From Gonatopus flavifemur (Eukaryota; Arthropoda; Insecta; Hymenoptera; Dryinidae), in contig JAFFJZ010000016.1 in assembly GCA_018340375.1 (NCBI GenBank), positions 6,331,372-6,395,371 on the forward strand: 64,000 nt of DNA. Direction: 5' to 3'. Positions 11,517-22,680 of the stretch are shown here, piece after piece. The notes under the pieces were generated by a model that saw nothing but the letters and a program-made list of their open reading frames with translations, did no database searches and was not told where the DNA came from. Made by a program: the position numbers and the translations under genes. The first letter of the stretch is position 1, and every line of letters starts with the position of its first letter.

Positions 11517-12726
11517 CTAACCTTCGAAAACATGTGCACAGCTTCGCATAACGTTACTCTTCAAGAATTTCTTCCTCACTGCTAAGCTAATATTCTTCGA
11601 ACATAGTAACTGTTTCTTTTGGTGGGGAACCTGTTTCCCTTGTGCTATTCTTGCTCTTATATCTCTTCCGCTTTCACCGTTCTCTGTAATTATGCTTCCT
11701 AGATATTTAAATTCCTTGACTTGCTGAATTGTCTCTGCATCTATTTTGATTTTCGTTCTTCTTGATGTTTTCGCTGTTGTACAAACCATGAATTTTGTTT
11801 CGTCGTTATTTATATTCATACAATATGCGTCTAGTAATATTTTTTTCATAGTTTTGAGAGTATTTTCTAACTCAGCACCACTCGTAGCCAATATAGCTAT
11901 GTCATCCGCAAATCTCAACATGCTTACATTTTCACCTTGAATCTGTAATTTTAATGGCACTTGCTCCTTCACTTCGTTCATTGCTTCTTCTATATACAAA
12001 TTGGAAATCAGTGGCGATAGTGAGCATCCTTGTCTCACCCCTCTTCCAATTTGTGCTTCTCCTTTATGACCCTTTATTTCTATCATTGCGGTTTGATTCT
12101 TATATAATTCATATATTATTCTCCTATCCCTGAAATTGATTCCTACCTTTTTCAAAGTCGTAAACATCTTCTCCCAATCAACATTATCTAATGCTTTTTG
12201 TATATCTACAAACCCTATATACACAGACTTTTTTTACCTCTAGACTCTTCTCTACTACTGTTCTCAGTGCTGATATTGCTTCCCGCGTTCCCCTCTTTCT
12301 CCTGAATCCGAACTGATCATCTGCCAATCTACTCTCTATTTTATTCTCTATCCTCCTGTATATGATTCTTGTCAGTATTTTCGAGGCATGTGAAGTTGAA
12401 CTAATCGTTCTGTAGTTCTCACATTTGTCTGTTCCTTGTTTTTTTGGAATGGCGACAATTTTATTCTTCTGGATATCTTTCGGTACTTCGCCTATTTCGT
12501 ACATATCTCTGACCAAATCAAACGGTGCGTCACGAGTTCTCTGACTGGAGGCTTTGATAAGGTTCGCACTTATGCCATCTATTCCTGGCGCTTTATTATT
12601 TTTCAATTTTTTTAAAGCCCTGTCGAATTCAGATCTCAAAATTGAATCTCCCAATTCTCCTTCATCGATATCTTCCTCCCTCTCCAAAAATCCTATATTA
12701 TCGCTCCCTTTATACAGATCTTCCAA
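11517..12726 (-). pseudogene. LINE (RTE-like) reverse transcriptase
   Basis: The N-terminal half (12184-12726) has KKLKNNKAPGIDGIS, the RT finger motif, then VAIPKKQGTDKCENYRTIS and ADDQFGFRRKRGTREAI. The second half, in another frame (11517-12224), has GFVDIQKALDNVDW, VRQGCSLSPLISNLYIE and the catalytic box FADDIAIL, with the two Asp residues of the active site present. EFKYLGSIITENG is the thumb-side motif. One frameshift near 12200 separates the halves and the end is cut by further changes. The enzyme copies element RNA into DNA at a nicked target. Confidence 0.9.
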
Positions 12727-12815
12727 ATGATTATCCCATTATTCTATTTTTCCTCCATTCTTATCAATTGTCTCCCTAGAGAATTCTTAATCTTACTGCT
12801 TCTAGATTTCATTTG

Positions 12816-13277
12816 TCAAAAAAATCCCTCGACCATCCTATATGCTTCATCAATTTTCCCTGAATGTAATCTTACTTCCATATCTTGACATTTTCCCTCC
12901 AACCATTGTTCTTTTGCTTTCCTTGATTCTCTGATTATTTTATTCCTCAGTGCCTTGTACGTCTGCTGGTCTTGTTCACTATTCTTATTCTTGTATTTCC
13001 TCCTTTCATTAATTGAATCGAGAATTTCTTCTGTTATCCATGGTTTCTTAGGCTCTATCTCATCGTTCTCCAAAATTTCATCTGCACATTGCTCTATGTT
13101 CTCCTTCATATTTGTCCATCTTCTCTCTATTTTCAAGTCTTTCTCTTGTCGATCCTCCAATTTTTCGTCCAACATCACTTTGAATGCCTCCCGTGTTTTT
13201 CCTTGTTTGAGATTCTTCGAATTCCATCTCTTTGCATTTTCCTTTTCTTTTCCAGAGCTTCGAATTTCAGATAACAT
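12816..13277 (-). pseudogene. LINE linker between endonuclease and reverse transcriptase
   Basis: This charged, Lys/Glu-rich frame (KRWTNMKENIEQCADEIL, then KKPWITEEILDSINERRKYK) is the usual linker before the RT domain in this LINE group. It overlaps the endonuclease C-terminal frame at its 5' end, so a frameshift lies near 13200. Confidence 0.8.
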
Positions 13278-13917
13278 TTCATCAGCAACATATTGTGATC
13301 ACTATCTATATCCGCGCCTGGATAAATTTTACACCTTCTCACTTGGTTTCTAAATCTTTGTTCCACTAATATGTGATCGATTTGATATCTTGCTGTATCT
13401 CCTGGCATTTCCCAAGTATAGATTCTTCTTGGATGATTTTTGAATAATGTGTTGGTAATAACCATTTCATGGCTTTCACAGAATTCGATTAAACGTTGTC
13501 CTCTTTCATTTCTTTTTCCTAACGCAAAATCCGCATTATGTTGCCCTCTTCTCTCTGCCCTACTACCGCATTCCAGTCGCCTATGATCATCAAATTTTCT
13601 TCTCTCTCCACATATTCTATCATTCCTTCTATTTCATCGTACGTTTTTCCGATATCTTCCTCTGAGTATGCAGATGTGGGCATGTATACTTGAACTATGA
13701 CAGTGTCTACCGGTTTTGTTCTAACTCTGACCATCATTATGCGTTTGCTATGTTGCAAATAATTTTCCATCCTATTCCCTACCCTTTTATGCATTATAAT
13801 TTCCACACCTGCTTGACCATTCTTTGATGCTGTATGAATGATTCTATAATCCCCAGAACAGAACCGAACGGGACATTTGCACGTACCTGAGACATACATG
13901 TGACGTTCACGAAACAT
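13175..13917 (-). pseudogene. LINE (RTE-like) endonuclease, N-terminally truncated
   Basis: The frame at 13519-13917 has VDTVIVQVYMPTSAYSEED and then MIIGDWNAVVGQ, the GDWN box of exonuclease-endonuclease-phosphatase (EEP) enzymes. The frame at 13175-13465 has TARYQIDHILVEQRFR and GADIDSDHNMLL, with the terminal catalytic SDH. About the first 60 residues of a normal EEP domain are absent. The enzyme nicks target DNA to start reverse transcription. Confidence 0.85.
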
Positions 13918-13924
13918 CCTGAAA

Positions 13925-14365
13925 CGCTATTCACACGTTCTCTGTGTGACCAAGCACGTTTTTCAGATGTTCAAGAGAACTTTCGGGGCTTTGAACTTCT
14001 TGTATTGTTATTGCACCATGAGAGAGGCAATGAAGTGAACTATCATCACTACCCAATGTGCAATTGCAGTTTCATTTGATTCGCGGTGTGAATCCAGCTC
14101 TTGGTGATCGAGTCTTGGAATGAAGATGAGATTCCGAACCATATACGAATTCTCAACATATGAGTCACGTTTACAGCGCCACGAGTGATCGAGTTTAACA
14201 CACAGCATTTCACCAAAACATATGCTGTTCTCGCAAACCCAACGACATAGGAAGAACCCCCTTCCCTTACTTCGTGCATGCGACGTTTTCAGAACGTTCT
14301 GTGATTCTATTTGAACGTCTTCTGTGTGAGCAAGTACGTTTTTCACACGTTCAGGAAACCTGCTA
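13925..14365. repeat. Pair of about 60-bp direct repeats
   Basis: The motif ctgtgtgaccaagcacgtttttcag near 13938 recurs with a few changes near 14318. The 320 bp between shows no gene. It could be a remnant tandem repeat or the flanks of an old insertion. Confidence 0.5.
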
Positions 14366-15779
14366 ATGCTATGCGGGAGATCTGTTGTCATCCATATCTG
14401 GTGAGTTGTGGAAGACTATGTCCCAATTCACAAATTCTGGACAAAAATTGGATCTGAACCATTCAAAAATTTCGGGAAGGATTCACGTTAATCGATGATG
14501 TGGTTGAAAAGTTTTCGAATTGAATATCATGGTTAAAATCGATGTCACCAAATCGCGGATCCCTTTTGTATATTTTCCAATACGTATGTGATCATAATTA
14601 TTCTATGTATCGATATCAAATGCATATCATTCCACATTATTAGAGATAAAAATGATGAAAAATAAGAGACGGGTTCGGTGTGATCGGTTCCCTGTTCCAT
14701 CCGATAAGAGAGCGCTTCAATGTTGAGTAGCGATGGAACCCTGGCCGTGCGCACTCTCATCTTCTCTCTGATTCGGGTATCCGCAACTTTAGGCTCATGG
14801 GCTTCCAGCATTGATTTGGTGGAATGCCGTGAGCACGGAAATTCATCAACCAAAAGTTGCATAGGCTTGTTCCTACCGAGCTCAAGCCAATTTCCGAGGA
14901 GCGGCTTAGATTGGTAATTCTTACCCAGACAACACGAGAAGTTTCATGAGGATTCGAGAAGAAGTACGGATTCTTGGAAAGCATCTTTCAAAGGTATCAA
15001 GAGTCATCAAATGAATACTTGCAAAGTAACTAGAGAGTTCGCAAATATCCGAAGAAAGCGGCTCTTTTAGGATTCTTTTCCGATCGGATGTCATACTTTT
15101 GGAAGTCATCGCAGAATTCTTGAAGAGTTTCCTAATACTATGGGAGGAGCTGCAGGAATGCGATCGAAATTCTTATCCTAGGTAGCAGAAAAAATCAAGA
15201 AGAGTTCAAAAAATAACTCATAATGAATGTTCAAGAATCGATGGAATAGAATTTTGGTCATTCGAATGGTAAAGGAAAAAACACATCGAAACAGAAGAAT
15301 GTGCTATGTAGATAACATTCAATTACTCACTCGAAAGAAATTCTACATTACATTGTTTCAGTTTGTCTAGACCTTGGGAATATTCCGAACTTCGAACTGA
15401 ATTCCCGACATTCAACTTCCTCAAACAAGATTATAGTGCACGAAAATCATCAGTGTTCAGTGATACTATTAAGGGTGTTCCAACATCAGGAGAAAAAATC
15501 TGAACGTTACGCCAACTTTTTTCATAGATTATGAAAAACGTTCCATTCATTATGCGTTGACCAGAAATTTTTGATGCATAACAATGGGATCTTCGATGGT
15601 GGTTAGACTCTAGATGTAAGTTACAGTCTTGTACTGATTCCTGGTGAGTATAAGAGAATTTCAAAAATCATAACCTCTAAACATAAAAAATTTCCCATCG
15701 ATACTTGTGCAATGATTACGAATCACAAGGGAACCCAATTTCATGTTTGGAGTCTACCCAGACAGCACCGTAAGTTCTC
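14366..15779. other. Unassigned stretch
   Basis: I see no coding signal. The motif tacccagaca occurs at about 14929 and again near 15754, similar to motifs elsewhere (18832, 48763), and may mark ends of an undescribed short element, but no clean inverted partner was found. Confidence 0.3.
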
Positions 15780-16203
15780 AAAATGTTTTAGAAATGTGTC
15801 AATTCCTTCGTGACCTATGATTGCAACAACCACGTTTCTAAAACATTTTCAAAACCTACACTGTTAAAATATGTATTCATATATCGATATGACATTGAAA
15901 CATAAAGAAACTACATACTATATGTATCTTCCGTTCAAGAAGAATATATCATTTTGTATTAGTTCATCATATAATATAGGGGAGAATCATTTTGATACAT
16001 TGAATTTGCATAGATCTTCTTCCAAATAAGTATTTTTTGAAACCTATTCATATATCATTGCAACTATTCAACATTCCACATCCATTCCTTTCCGAGGATC
16101 TCTCCGCGAGAATGTAGAAATTGACGTGGAATAAGCACATGTCCCGTTTATTTTCAAGATAGGAGACACTTCAGCACTCCGGAATATAGTTGTGAATGTA
16201 TAA

Positions 16204-16798
16204 TCATGGCGTAATTGCGGCAAAAAATCCTTCGTACACATAATTCTTAACCTTTGTTGTATTACTTTGACTACCGAGATGAACTTTCGATGAGTTCCAA
16301 GAATGGACTCTGGATAGAGCAACATTTGATTGTCTATGATTGGAAACATCCTCCCGAAAATCTATCCCAATCGCATCGAAAGTTTGACCTTGCCACTTAT
16401 TAACTGTAATCGTAAGAGCCAATTTTATGGAAGATTGCCTTCTAGAAGAGGTGAATGGATATTCGTTTCCACAATGAAGCGTGATACGGTTCAGGAAGAC
16501 TATTCTTCCCTTCTCATCACCTGTTGGAATTCCACATTTGAGCAGAGTTGAGTGAATATTCGGGTGAAATAGTTTGTGCGATTTCTCCTTTACCACGTGA
16601 ATCTGGAATAGTATCTATACTGGTATATATTTTCTCATTGTTGATATCCAACGTTCCAACCACTCGTATATCAATATCATCGACATTATCATTCCAAATA
16701 AACAATATTGCTTGCGTCGCTGTGTGCTCATATAGTTTTCTTCCAATCACAACACCGTCAATATGTTCAACAATGTCTGCATTATTAGGAGCTATCAA
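16204..16798 (-). pseudogene. Helitron Pif1-like helicase, C-terminal part
   Basis: The frame at 16517-16798 begins IAPNNADIVEHIDGVV, the motif after the helicase core. The frame at 16204-16596 has SIKLALTITVNKWQGQTF, the UvrD/Pif1 C-terminal motif V/VI region, and then SNVALSRVHSW. Both are typical for Helitron helicases. A frameshift near 16560 separates them. Confidence 0.9.
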
Positions 16799-17220
16799 AG
16801 ATTCTAGGATTGATTAAATCATCATGAATGTTCAACTTTCCATCACCTACGTTCAAAACAAATTGGGATAATTCAGTCTCCTCTGACGGGACACGCATAT
16901 TTTATGTCAGAGAAAATATTTGAAATAATTTCCATCAAGTATTTTTTTGAATTGAAGGGTCTATCATTCCAGGTCTAGTGCCATGTCCTTTGATTGGCAA
17001 CAGTCGTTTGGAATGACCCTCTGAAATAATTATCTTCCCTTCAAGTGGTGAATCATCATTCATGATATTGCACAATGTACGGTCCATAATTTCCAAAGCG
17101 TATCAAGGCTCCATGGGTGCTTCGTTCCTTGCAATTCAAATGTCTTGTGAACAATTCTACCATCAGACAACAAAGTAGCTGCGATAGCAGTGAATGCCAT
17201 AGCGCATGCATTCTCACGTG

Positions 17221-17580
17221 TTATTCCCACTGGATACGAAAGAGTACTGTAGATACAGGTTTCCCTGATCCTCCTGGGTCATGCATGTGGAAGCATCTTT
17301 GCAACTCATTTGTCTGTTGTGAATTAGTATCAACCAATTCCAGAACAACATCTACAATTTCTTCCTGTTTCTCAGTCAGTTTTCCATATTGTTGCACATC
17401 CAGCCCTACAAACTGTTCGATTCGATCAAATCCTGCGTTACCCTGTACTCTCAAAACTTGATTCTCACTTGGAAACTGAGATGAAGTCCGTTTTCCTCTA
17501 TTTGACATCTCACTCACGTTTGCATATTCTCGTTTCTCACCCTGACGTGCACCTGAAGGTCTCATGAAATCTCCGGACAA
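17221..17580 (-). pseudogene. Helitron Pif1-like helicase, Walker A part
   Basis: The block KLTEKQEEIVDVVLELV precedes HMHDPGGSGKPVSTVLF, which corresponds to the Walker A loop. The usual GGTGKT has become GGSGKP, which would impair nucleotide binding. The frame stops soon after. Confidence 0.85.
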
Positions 17581-17688
17581 TGGGACTTCGGAATTCTCTC
17601 ATAACTGTTCTGGATGCATAGGGTGACAGTGAATCAATATCCTTACTGATCACCTGCGGAGTTGTTACAGCGTCATCCAAATAACACC

Positions 17689-17925
17689 TCATCCCATTGC
17701 TCGATTCCATTTTTTATCGTCTCCAATTAATCCCGAAGCGAAACATGCAGCTGTGAAATGAGGATAACGTTGTCCCCTCACTGTTTTCAAATGTTCGGAA
17801 CTTGTTGCTCCTCTAACTGTTAACAATAATAGACGTGAATGGGATAATTCCGTCTGCGCAGAACTAATTGAGTACATACGAGCAATAATATCACACTGGG
17901 CTCCACGATTGATCCATCTAAACAC
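17689..17925 (-). pseudogene. Helitron central region before the helicase
   Basis: The frame contains SRLLLLTVRGATSSEHLKTV and then GLIGDDKKWNRAMG. This matches the segment joining Rep and helicase domains in many Helitron proteins (RLLL.VRGATS, DD.EW). Confidence 0.85.
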
Positions 17926-17980
17926 TTTTTTACGAATAATAAACTTGATTTGGGGTCTAGCGCCTTCAAAGAAGAATACG

Positions 17981-18717
17981 TAACTTGGGGACTTGAATAA
18001 GTTCTCACTCTGTGAGCAAAATCATAAGCTCCACCAAGTACGTGTCCTGTGATTGTGACAGTTCAATACTCAATAAGAAATTTTTTGATATGTCCTAGTT
18101 ATAAGTTGAACTTCATTATGCCTAGGAATCTTTGTTTGTAAGGGGGCTCTCTTCCAATGATGAATCATTGTATTCGAATATATATGGAATGAATAAATAC
18201 ATACATTCATACATACTGTTCAATTTGAGATTTGGAAACACGGGGATATCATGAGAATTCGATGAAACTCCCATAAAAATTGGGAAAATCCGGAATTTCC
18301 GAGTACTTCAATGATTTTTGTCAATTTTGAACGGAATGAACGAAATTCCATGATCGATTATTTGTAGTGGAGGGGACCCAACAAGATAACAGAGCCCCAT
18401 TAGGTCTTCCAGGGGTGGATGAGGGTTGGATTCAAGGGAGAGGGAATTGAATATGATTGAGTTATCACGATTTGGGAAACCTTTGTTTGAGGCAGAGATC
18501 GGCGATAATCATTTGTTCATTGATGATTTCAGAATGTATTATTCATTATTTCTGTGATGGAAATTTTTATTGTCAGTAGTTTACATCACTTCAATGATGG
18601 GTAATGAGGGAAAAAGAATTCTCTATGACTGGAATAATGGATAATGTATCTGGAAAAATCATCCATTACTTGAATAATGGGTAATGTATTTCACAAAATT
18701 TTCATCACTTCAATTTA
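17981..18717. other. Unassigned stretch
   Basis: No gene is seen. The part at 18520-18715 repeats short variants of aatgatgggtaatgta at least three times and looks like decayed simple repeat. Confidence 0.35.
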
Positions 18718-18860
18718 GTGATGTTCCGGATACCGGATACTGTATCCGGTTATCCGGTGCTATCTCCGGATAACATATTCAGCCGAATAGTTGAATCCTG
18801 ATATCCCGTATTTACCCAGATAATGTAGTGATCCGGTACCGGATATCGGAGAATGTAATT
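18718..18860. repeat. CCGGATA-rich subterminal-type repeat
   Basis: Variants of tatccggata and ccggatac recur in both orientations across 140 bp. Such clusters are common near hAT element ends. No matching opposite end was found nearby. Confidence 0.5.
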
Positions 18861-18951
18861 TTTCTTATTTTCCTCGCGACATGCTTTCACCTCTTTTTCT
18901 CCTGTCAAACATGAAGTTCAAATTCGAAATTTCGCGAATATATCTTATTAT

Positions 18952-19434
18952 TAGGTGTGTGCGAGTGCAACTCGAAATTTTCGAGTATTCTCGAGTTGAG
19001 TCGGGTGCATGCAGAAGATTCGAAATGTGAAAGATTCGAAACCTTGGATAGGAAGAGGAGTCAGATCCCGCATCTCTTTTCGGCTAAGATTTCGAATCTT
19101 CTGCATGCACCCGTTGAGTCCAGTCGAGTCTTCGTCGAGTCGAATATTTTTCACTACTCGAAATTTTTGAGCTACTCAGGAATCTTCGAATAATTTGTCG
19201 ATTTCCTCAGAATCATCATGAATCAACATTTGCAAAGGAGAGAATATCCTTGAAGCACATGAGGGCTCGTTATCCACTATCACATACATATAGATGATAT
19301 TCATGTTCATTCATATTGTATACCTTTCGCGTTCTCGAAAAATTTGAGATCACTTGATGAAATCCGAGTACTCGACTCGGCTCGAAACTTCAATATTCGA
19401 CTCGACTCAGACAGTCACTACTCGCACACCCCTA
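18952..19434. mobile_element. hAT-like MITE
   Basis: The left end is taggtgtgtgcgagt and the right end is actcgcacacccctag-like, an inverted pair of the TAGGGGTGTGCGAGT type. Subterminal regions are full of actcga and tcgagt. No coding sequence is inside. The flanking octamers do not match clearly. A strong internal hairpin sits at 19004-19114. Confidence 0.75.
19004..19114. repeat. Hairpin inside the hAT-like MITE
   Basis: The sequence cgggtgcatgcagaagattc at the left returns inverted as gaatcttctgcatgcacccg at the right. The internal part is less well paired. Confidence 0.8.
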
Positions 19435-19520
19435 GAATTTGTGCTCATGATCCATCATGAATCCTTATAAATATAAATTCACAGATATTCATGATGAATC
19501 ATGAGTACAAATTCATAGGA
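19435..19520. repeat. Imperfect palindrome
   Basis: gaatttgtgctcatgatcca on the left pairs with the complement of tgaatcatgagtacaaattc on the right, directly abutting the hAT-like MITE. Confidence 0.6.
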
Positions 19521-19726
19521 CATCGTAATTTCCGCATGAATGTTCTGTTGCAAAATCCATAGTGTTTCATAATAAGAGAATTTTCTTATGAATTGCTATG
19601 ACCCTTCAACCAGGGTCACCATGTTGAGGCTACATCGGGCGGAGAGGTAGGGAGAGTGGCAGTCGGTATTGGAGGTAGGGAGAGTAGTAGGGAAGGTAAA
19701 GTGAAAGGCGAACAGACGAGAAGGCA

Positions 19727-20922
19727 GTGGAGGAGGCAGAGATAGGGCCAGACGAGATGAAAGGAGATGAAGTCGAGCTTGGGTCAGACAAGAAGCAAGG
19801 AGAAGAGATAGAGCTGGAGTCAGACGTAAAGGAAGGGGAAGAGGTGAAGAGAGGGTCAGACGAGCAGAAGAAGGGATTATGGGCGATGAAAGGGCAGATA
19901 GGGAAAAAAGAGGGTAGAGGGAGGCCAAGTGGTGCGGTGAGATCAGGGAAAGAGAGAAGTGGGAGTTTGGGGAGCAGTGAGAACATAGGAGAATTTTTTA
20001 GGTGGAAGAGGGAGGAGGAGGTTTTTAGGAGTGAAAGTAGGGTGGAGAGATCACCGGAGGAGGAGAGATCAAGATAGACAGGCGGAATGGGAGAGTTGAT
20101 GAAGATGATGGAGGAAATGAAAAAAGGAATCAGAGAATCGAGAGAGGAAATGGAGAAAGATATGAAAGGGATGAGAAAGGGGATGGAGAAGATGAGAGAG
20201 GCACAAGATAGGGCAGAGGAGTTATGGGAAGCAGAAAGAGAGGAGCTGAAAGGCAGGATGAGTAAAGTGTGAAAACAGGGACAGGAGTGTAAGGAGGGGA
20301 AAAGGATGTTGGAGAAATTGACTACGAGGGGATGCTTCCGATTGCGAGAGCTCTTAGCAGCCAATGGGAATCCAGTATTCTAGTCCTAGGGACGAGCCCC
20401 TGTCTGCAATCGGAAGCATCCACAGTAGGAGAGTTGGAAAAGAGGTCGGCGGAGAGGGAGAGGGATGAGAGGGACATGCAAAGTGATGGAGGTGGAGCGA
20501 GGGGAGCGCGAATAGGGGAGTTGGAAAGAAGATTAACAAAAATAGAAGGGAGGAGTGGAGAATCGAGTATTGGAGGAGAAGAGAGGGAACACGGTCACTC
20601 GGGAGTCAGGGAAGAGGTGAATAGGAGGATTAGGGAGATGGAGAGGGGAATGGAGTTTAGGGAGAGGGAAGAGAGAAGGAAAAATGTGATAATTAAGGGT
20701 TCAGAGGGAAAGAAGAATGCGAGAGAGGAAGTGGAGGAGTTGATGGGGAGGTTGGGGGTGAAGGCACAGACAGAGGGAATGAGAGACTTGAAACTAGGAG
20801 GGATGAAGAGGAGGAGGATGGTGGTCATACAATTCAGGACAGTAGAGGAGAAGGAGAGAATCATGAAGAGGAAAGGGATGCTAAGGGGTAGAGAGGAGGG
20901 AATGAAGGGGGATCATACGTGA
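19727..20922 (+). pseudogene. LINE ORF1-like protein, interrupted
   Basis: The first part (19727-20272, two frames) is Glu/Lys-rich and would form a coiled coil (MGELMKMMEEMKKGIRESRE). After a MITE at 20330-20421 the frame resumes with a coiled coil and then RRKNVIIKGSEGKKNAREEV and RRRMVVIQFRTVEEKERIM. These resemble the RRM-like nucleic-acid-binding part of L1-type ORF1 proteins. Stops at 20075 and 20270 and the MITE inactivate it. Its role would be RNA packaging by the retrotransposon. Confidence 0.75.
20330..20421. mobile_element. 92-bp MITE inserted in LINE ORF1
   Basis: The ends are a 16-bp perfect inverted repeat, GGATGCTTCCGATTGC and its complement. A related copy occurs at 51270, sharing the end and the internal motif attcccattggct. 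Both are short and non-coding. No clear target duplication is seen here. Confidence 0.85.
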
Positions 20923-21174
20923 GAAGAAAGGAAGTTGGCAGGGAGAATTGGGGGAATAGGGTCTGAATTGAGAAAAGGAAGGGAGAAGAGTATGGATAGG
21001 ATATGGGGGAATATTGATAGACGGTAGTTGGTGGGAATGGGACGAAGAAGAGGAGATTTTGTGGAATAAAGGAGAGTATTTCAAGGGGATTGGAAAAAAT
21101 AGGGGACAGGATAGGGGACAGGAGAGAAGCGGAGGGTTTTCAAGGAGGAGTGGAGAGGAAGGAGAAAAGGGGGT

Positions 21175-21960
21175 GAGAATAGGATTCTGGAATGTGATAG
21201 GGGTAGGAAGGGAGGAGGAGCAGTTTTGAAATGGGATAGAGTATTGGGACGTAGTAGGACTGACGGAGACTTGATGAGGGGGAAAGGAATGGGGAAAATT
21301 GAAAAAGGAACTACCAAAAGGTTTCAATTGGAGGGTGCAGTGAGCAAAGGAGAGGAATGAGAAACGGTGGGCTATGGGGGGGATGTTGATGAGGATTGGA
21401 GATGGACTAGGAGAGGAGGAAGAAGATGAGGAGAGGGGAGAGGGAGAGGTGATGGTGAGGAGATCCAAGTGGAAGGGGCAGACATGGAGTGTGGTGCTGG
21501 TATACTCGGATCGCAAGATGAGGAGGAGAATGAAGGCAGTAAAAGAGGTATTGGGGGGAGGAAGGGGCTTGAAGGGAAGCGTTATTATGGTGGGTGATTT
21601 CAACGCAAGGACAGGTCACGGGGGGGCGGGAGTATAGGCAGGTCAAGAGGAGAAGGGGGAGATGCGGAGATCGAAGGATAGGAAGACGAATAAGGAGGGT
21701 ACGGAGTTGGTAAAAATTCTGGGAGAGGAGGGGTAGAGGTTGATGCATGAAGTGATAGGAGGGGGAGAGGAGGGGTAATTGACATATATAGGGAGGAGAG
21801 GACAGTTGTTGATCGATTATGTGGAAGGGGATATGGAAGGCTGGGAGGAGGTGAAGAGAATGGAGATAGGAGCGAGAGGAGAATCGGACCATCCACTTTT
21901 GATAGTGGAGATGGAGTGGGGAGGGCAGGAGTGGAGGAGGACACAGGAAGAGGAACAAGA
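21175..21960 (+). pseudogene. LINE endonuclease (EEP type)
   Basis: Motifs in order are RIGFWNVIGVG (GFWN start of the domain), VGLTET, WAMGGMLMRIG, VIMVGDFNARTGHGG (the GDFNART box) and ARGESDHPLLIVEM (the SDHPL box). They lie in at least two frames with several stops. The order and spacing fit a LINE EEP endonuclease that nicks the target for priming. Confidence 0.85.
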
Positions 21961-21970
21961 ATGAAGAGAA

Positions 21971-22674
21971 GTGTCAGACTGGTCGGAGGAGAGGGTTAGA
22001 GAATATGAAGGGAATATGGAGGGGCGGAAGGGGGTGGGATTGGAGGGGGAAGAGTTGAGAAAGGATTTGAAGGGGAGAATTAGGGTAGGAATAAGGAAGA
22101 AGAAGGTGCAGATAGGGGGACAGAGAGAGAGGAATCGTTGGTGGGACCAGCAGTGTAGGGTAAAAAAGAGAGAAGTAGCGAGAGCGATAAGAAAATGGAG
22201 GAAAGGAAAGATGGAGGTGGAGGAAGTTATAGCAAGGAGACAGGGGTATAGGGACGCATGTGAGAGGGAGGAGGGAAAGGGTAGGGAGAGGATTTGCGAG
22301 GGGATTGGGAAGGTGAGGAACGAGGCACAGGTGTGGGATATGATTGGGAAGGAAAGAGGAGGCATAAAAGAAGTAGAAGAAAGGATAGGGCTAGGGTTGT
22401 GGAAAGAACATTGCATCAGGCTATTGGGAGGGGCGGAGGGGTGGGTGAGGGACGGGGGGCAGAGATATTAGGAGAGGAGGACGGGGGAATGGAGATCGAA
22501 TCAGAAGAGGTGAGAGAGGCAATAGGAAGGCTCAAGAACGGGAAGGCAGTAGGGGGATATGGTATACCAGGGGAGGCATGGATGTATGGGGGTGAGGGAG
22601 TGATAAGGGCATTATGGAAAATATTGAAGGGAATCTGGAATGTCGGGGGAATACCGAAGGAATGGAGAGTTTGA
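21971..22674 (+). pseudogene. LINE reverse transcriptase N-terminal part
   Basis: The linker has RNRWWDQQCRVKKREVARAI, a conserved pre-RT motif. The second frame (22294-22674) has IGRLKNGKAVGGYGIPGEAW, the first RT motif, and GGIPKEWRV. All later RT motifs, including the catalytic YADD box, are missing. Confidence 0.85.
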
Positions 22675-22680
22675 TCAGTA

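Larger units (their letters stand above)
11290..13917 (-). mobile_element. RTE-like non-LTR retrotransposon, 5'-truncated
   Basis: Read on the minus strand the order is endonuclease, linker, reverse transcriptase, then a 3' untranslated tail reaching about 11290, next to the hAT end. The endonuclease N-terminus is missing, consistent with the 5' truncation common after target-primed reverse transcription. All coding parts carry frameshifts. The endonuclease type resembles the arthropod RTE proteins often mislabelled as craniofacial development protein 2. Confidence 0.85.
16068..17980 (-). mobile_element. Helitron remnant
   Basis: Minus-strand pieces of a Pif1-family helicase, the C-terminal half of RepHel proteins, occur in the right order over 1.9 kb. 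The HUH replication-initiator domain is not visible, so the element is truncated or it lies beyond recognition. I could not identify a 5' TC or 3' CTRR end with its hairpin. Confidence 0.8.
19617..22680 (+). mobile_element. Purine-rich LINE, truncated at its 3' side
   Basis: The plus strand is dominated by A and G for 3 kb. Coding traces run ORF1, endonuclease, then the start of a reverse transcriptase, in the plus orientation. The RT stops right after its first motif, near 22674, and unrelated sequence follows. That is unusual, because LINE copies normally lose the 5' end. Similar Glu/Lys/Arg-rich LINEs are familiar in ants and other insects. A 92-bp MITE interrupts ORF1. Confidence 0.85.

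Noticed and set aside
19630..22416. Long minus-strand open frames rich in Ser, Pro and Leu
   Set aside because: They are antisense readings of the purine-rich LINE, where the minus strand is almost stop-free by composition. The plus strand carries real LINE motifs.
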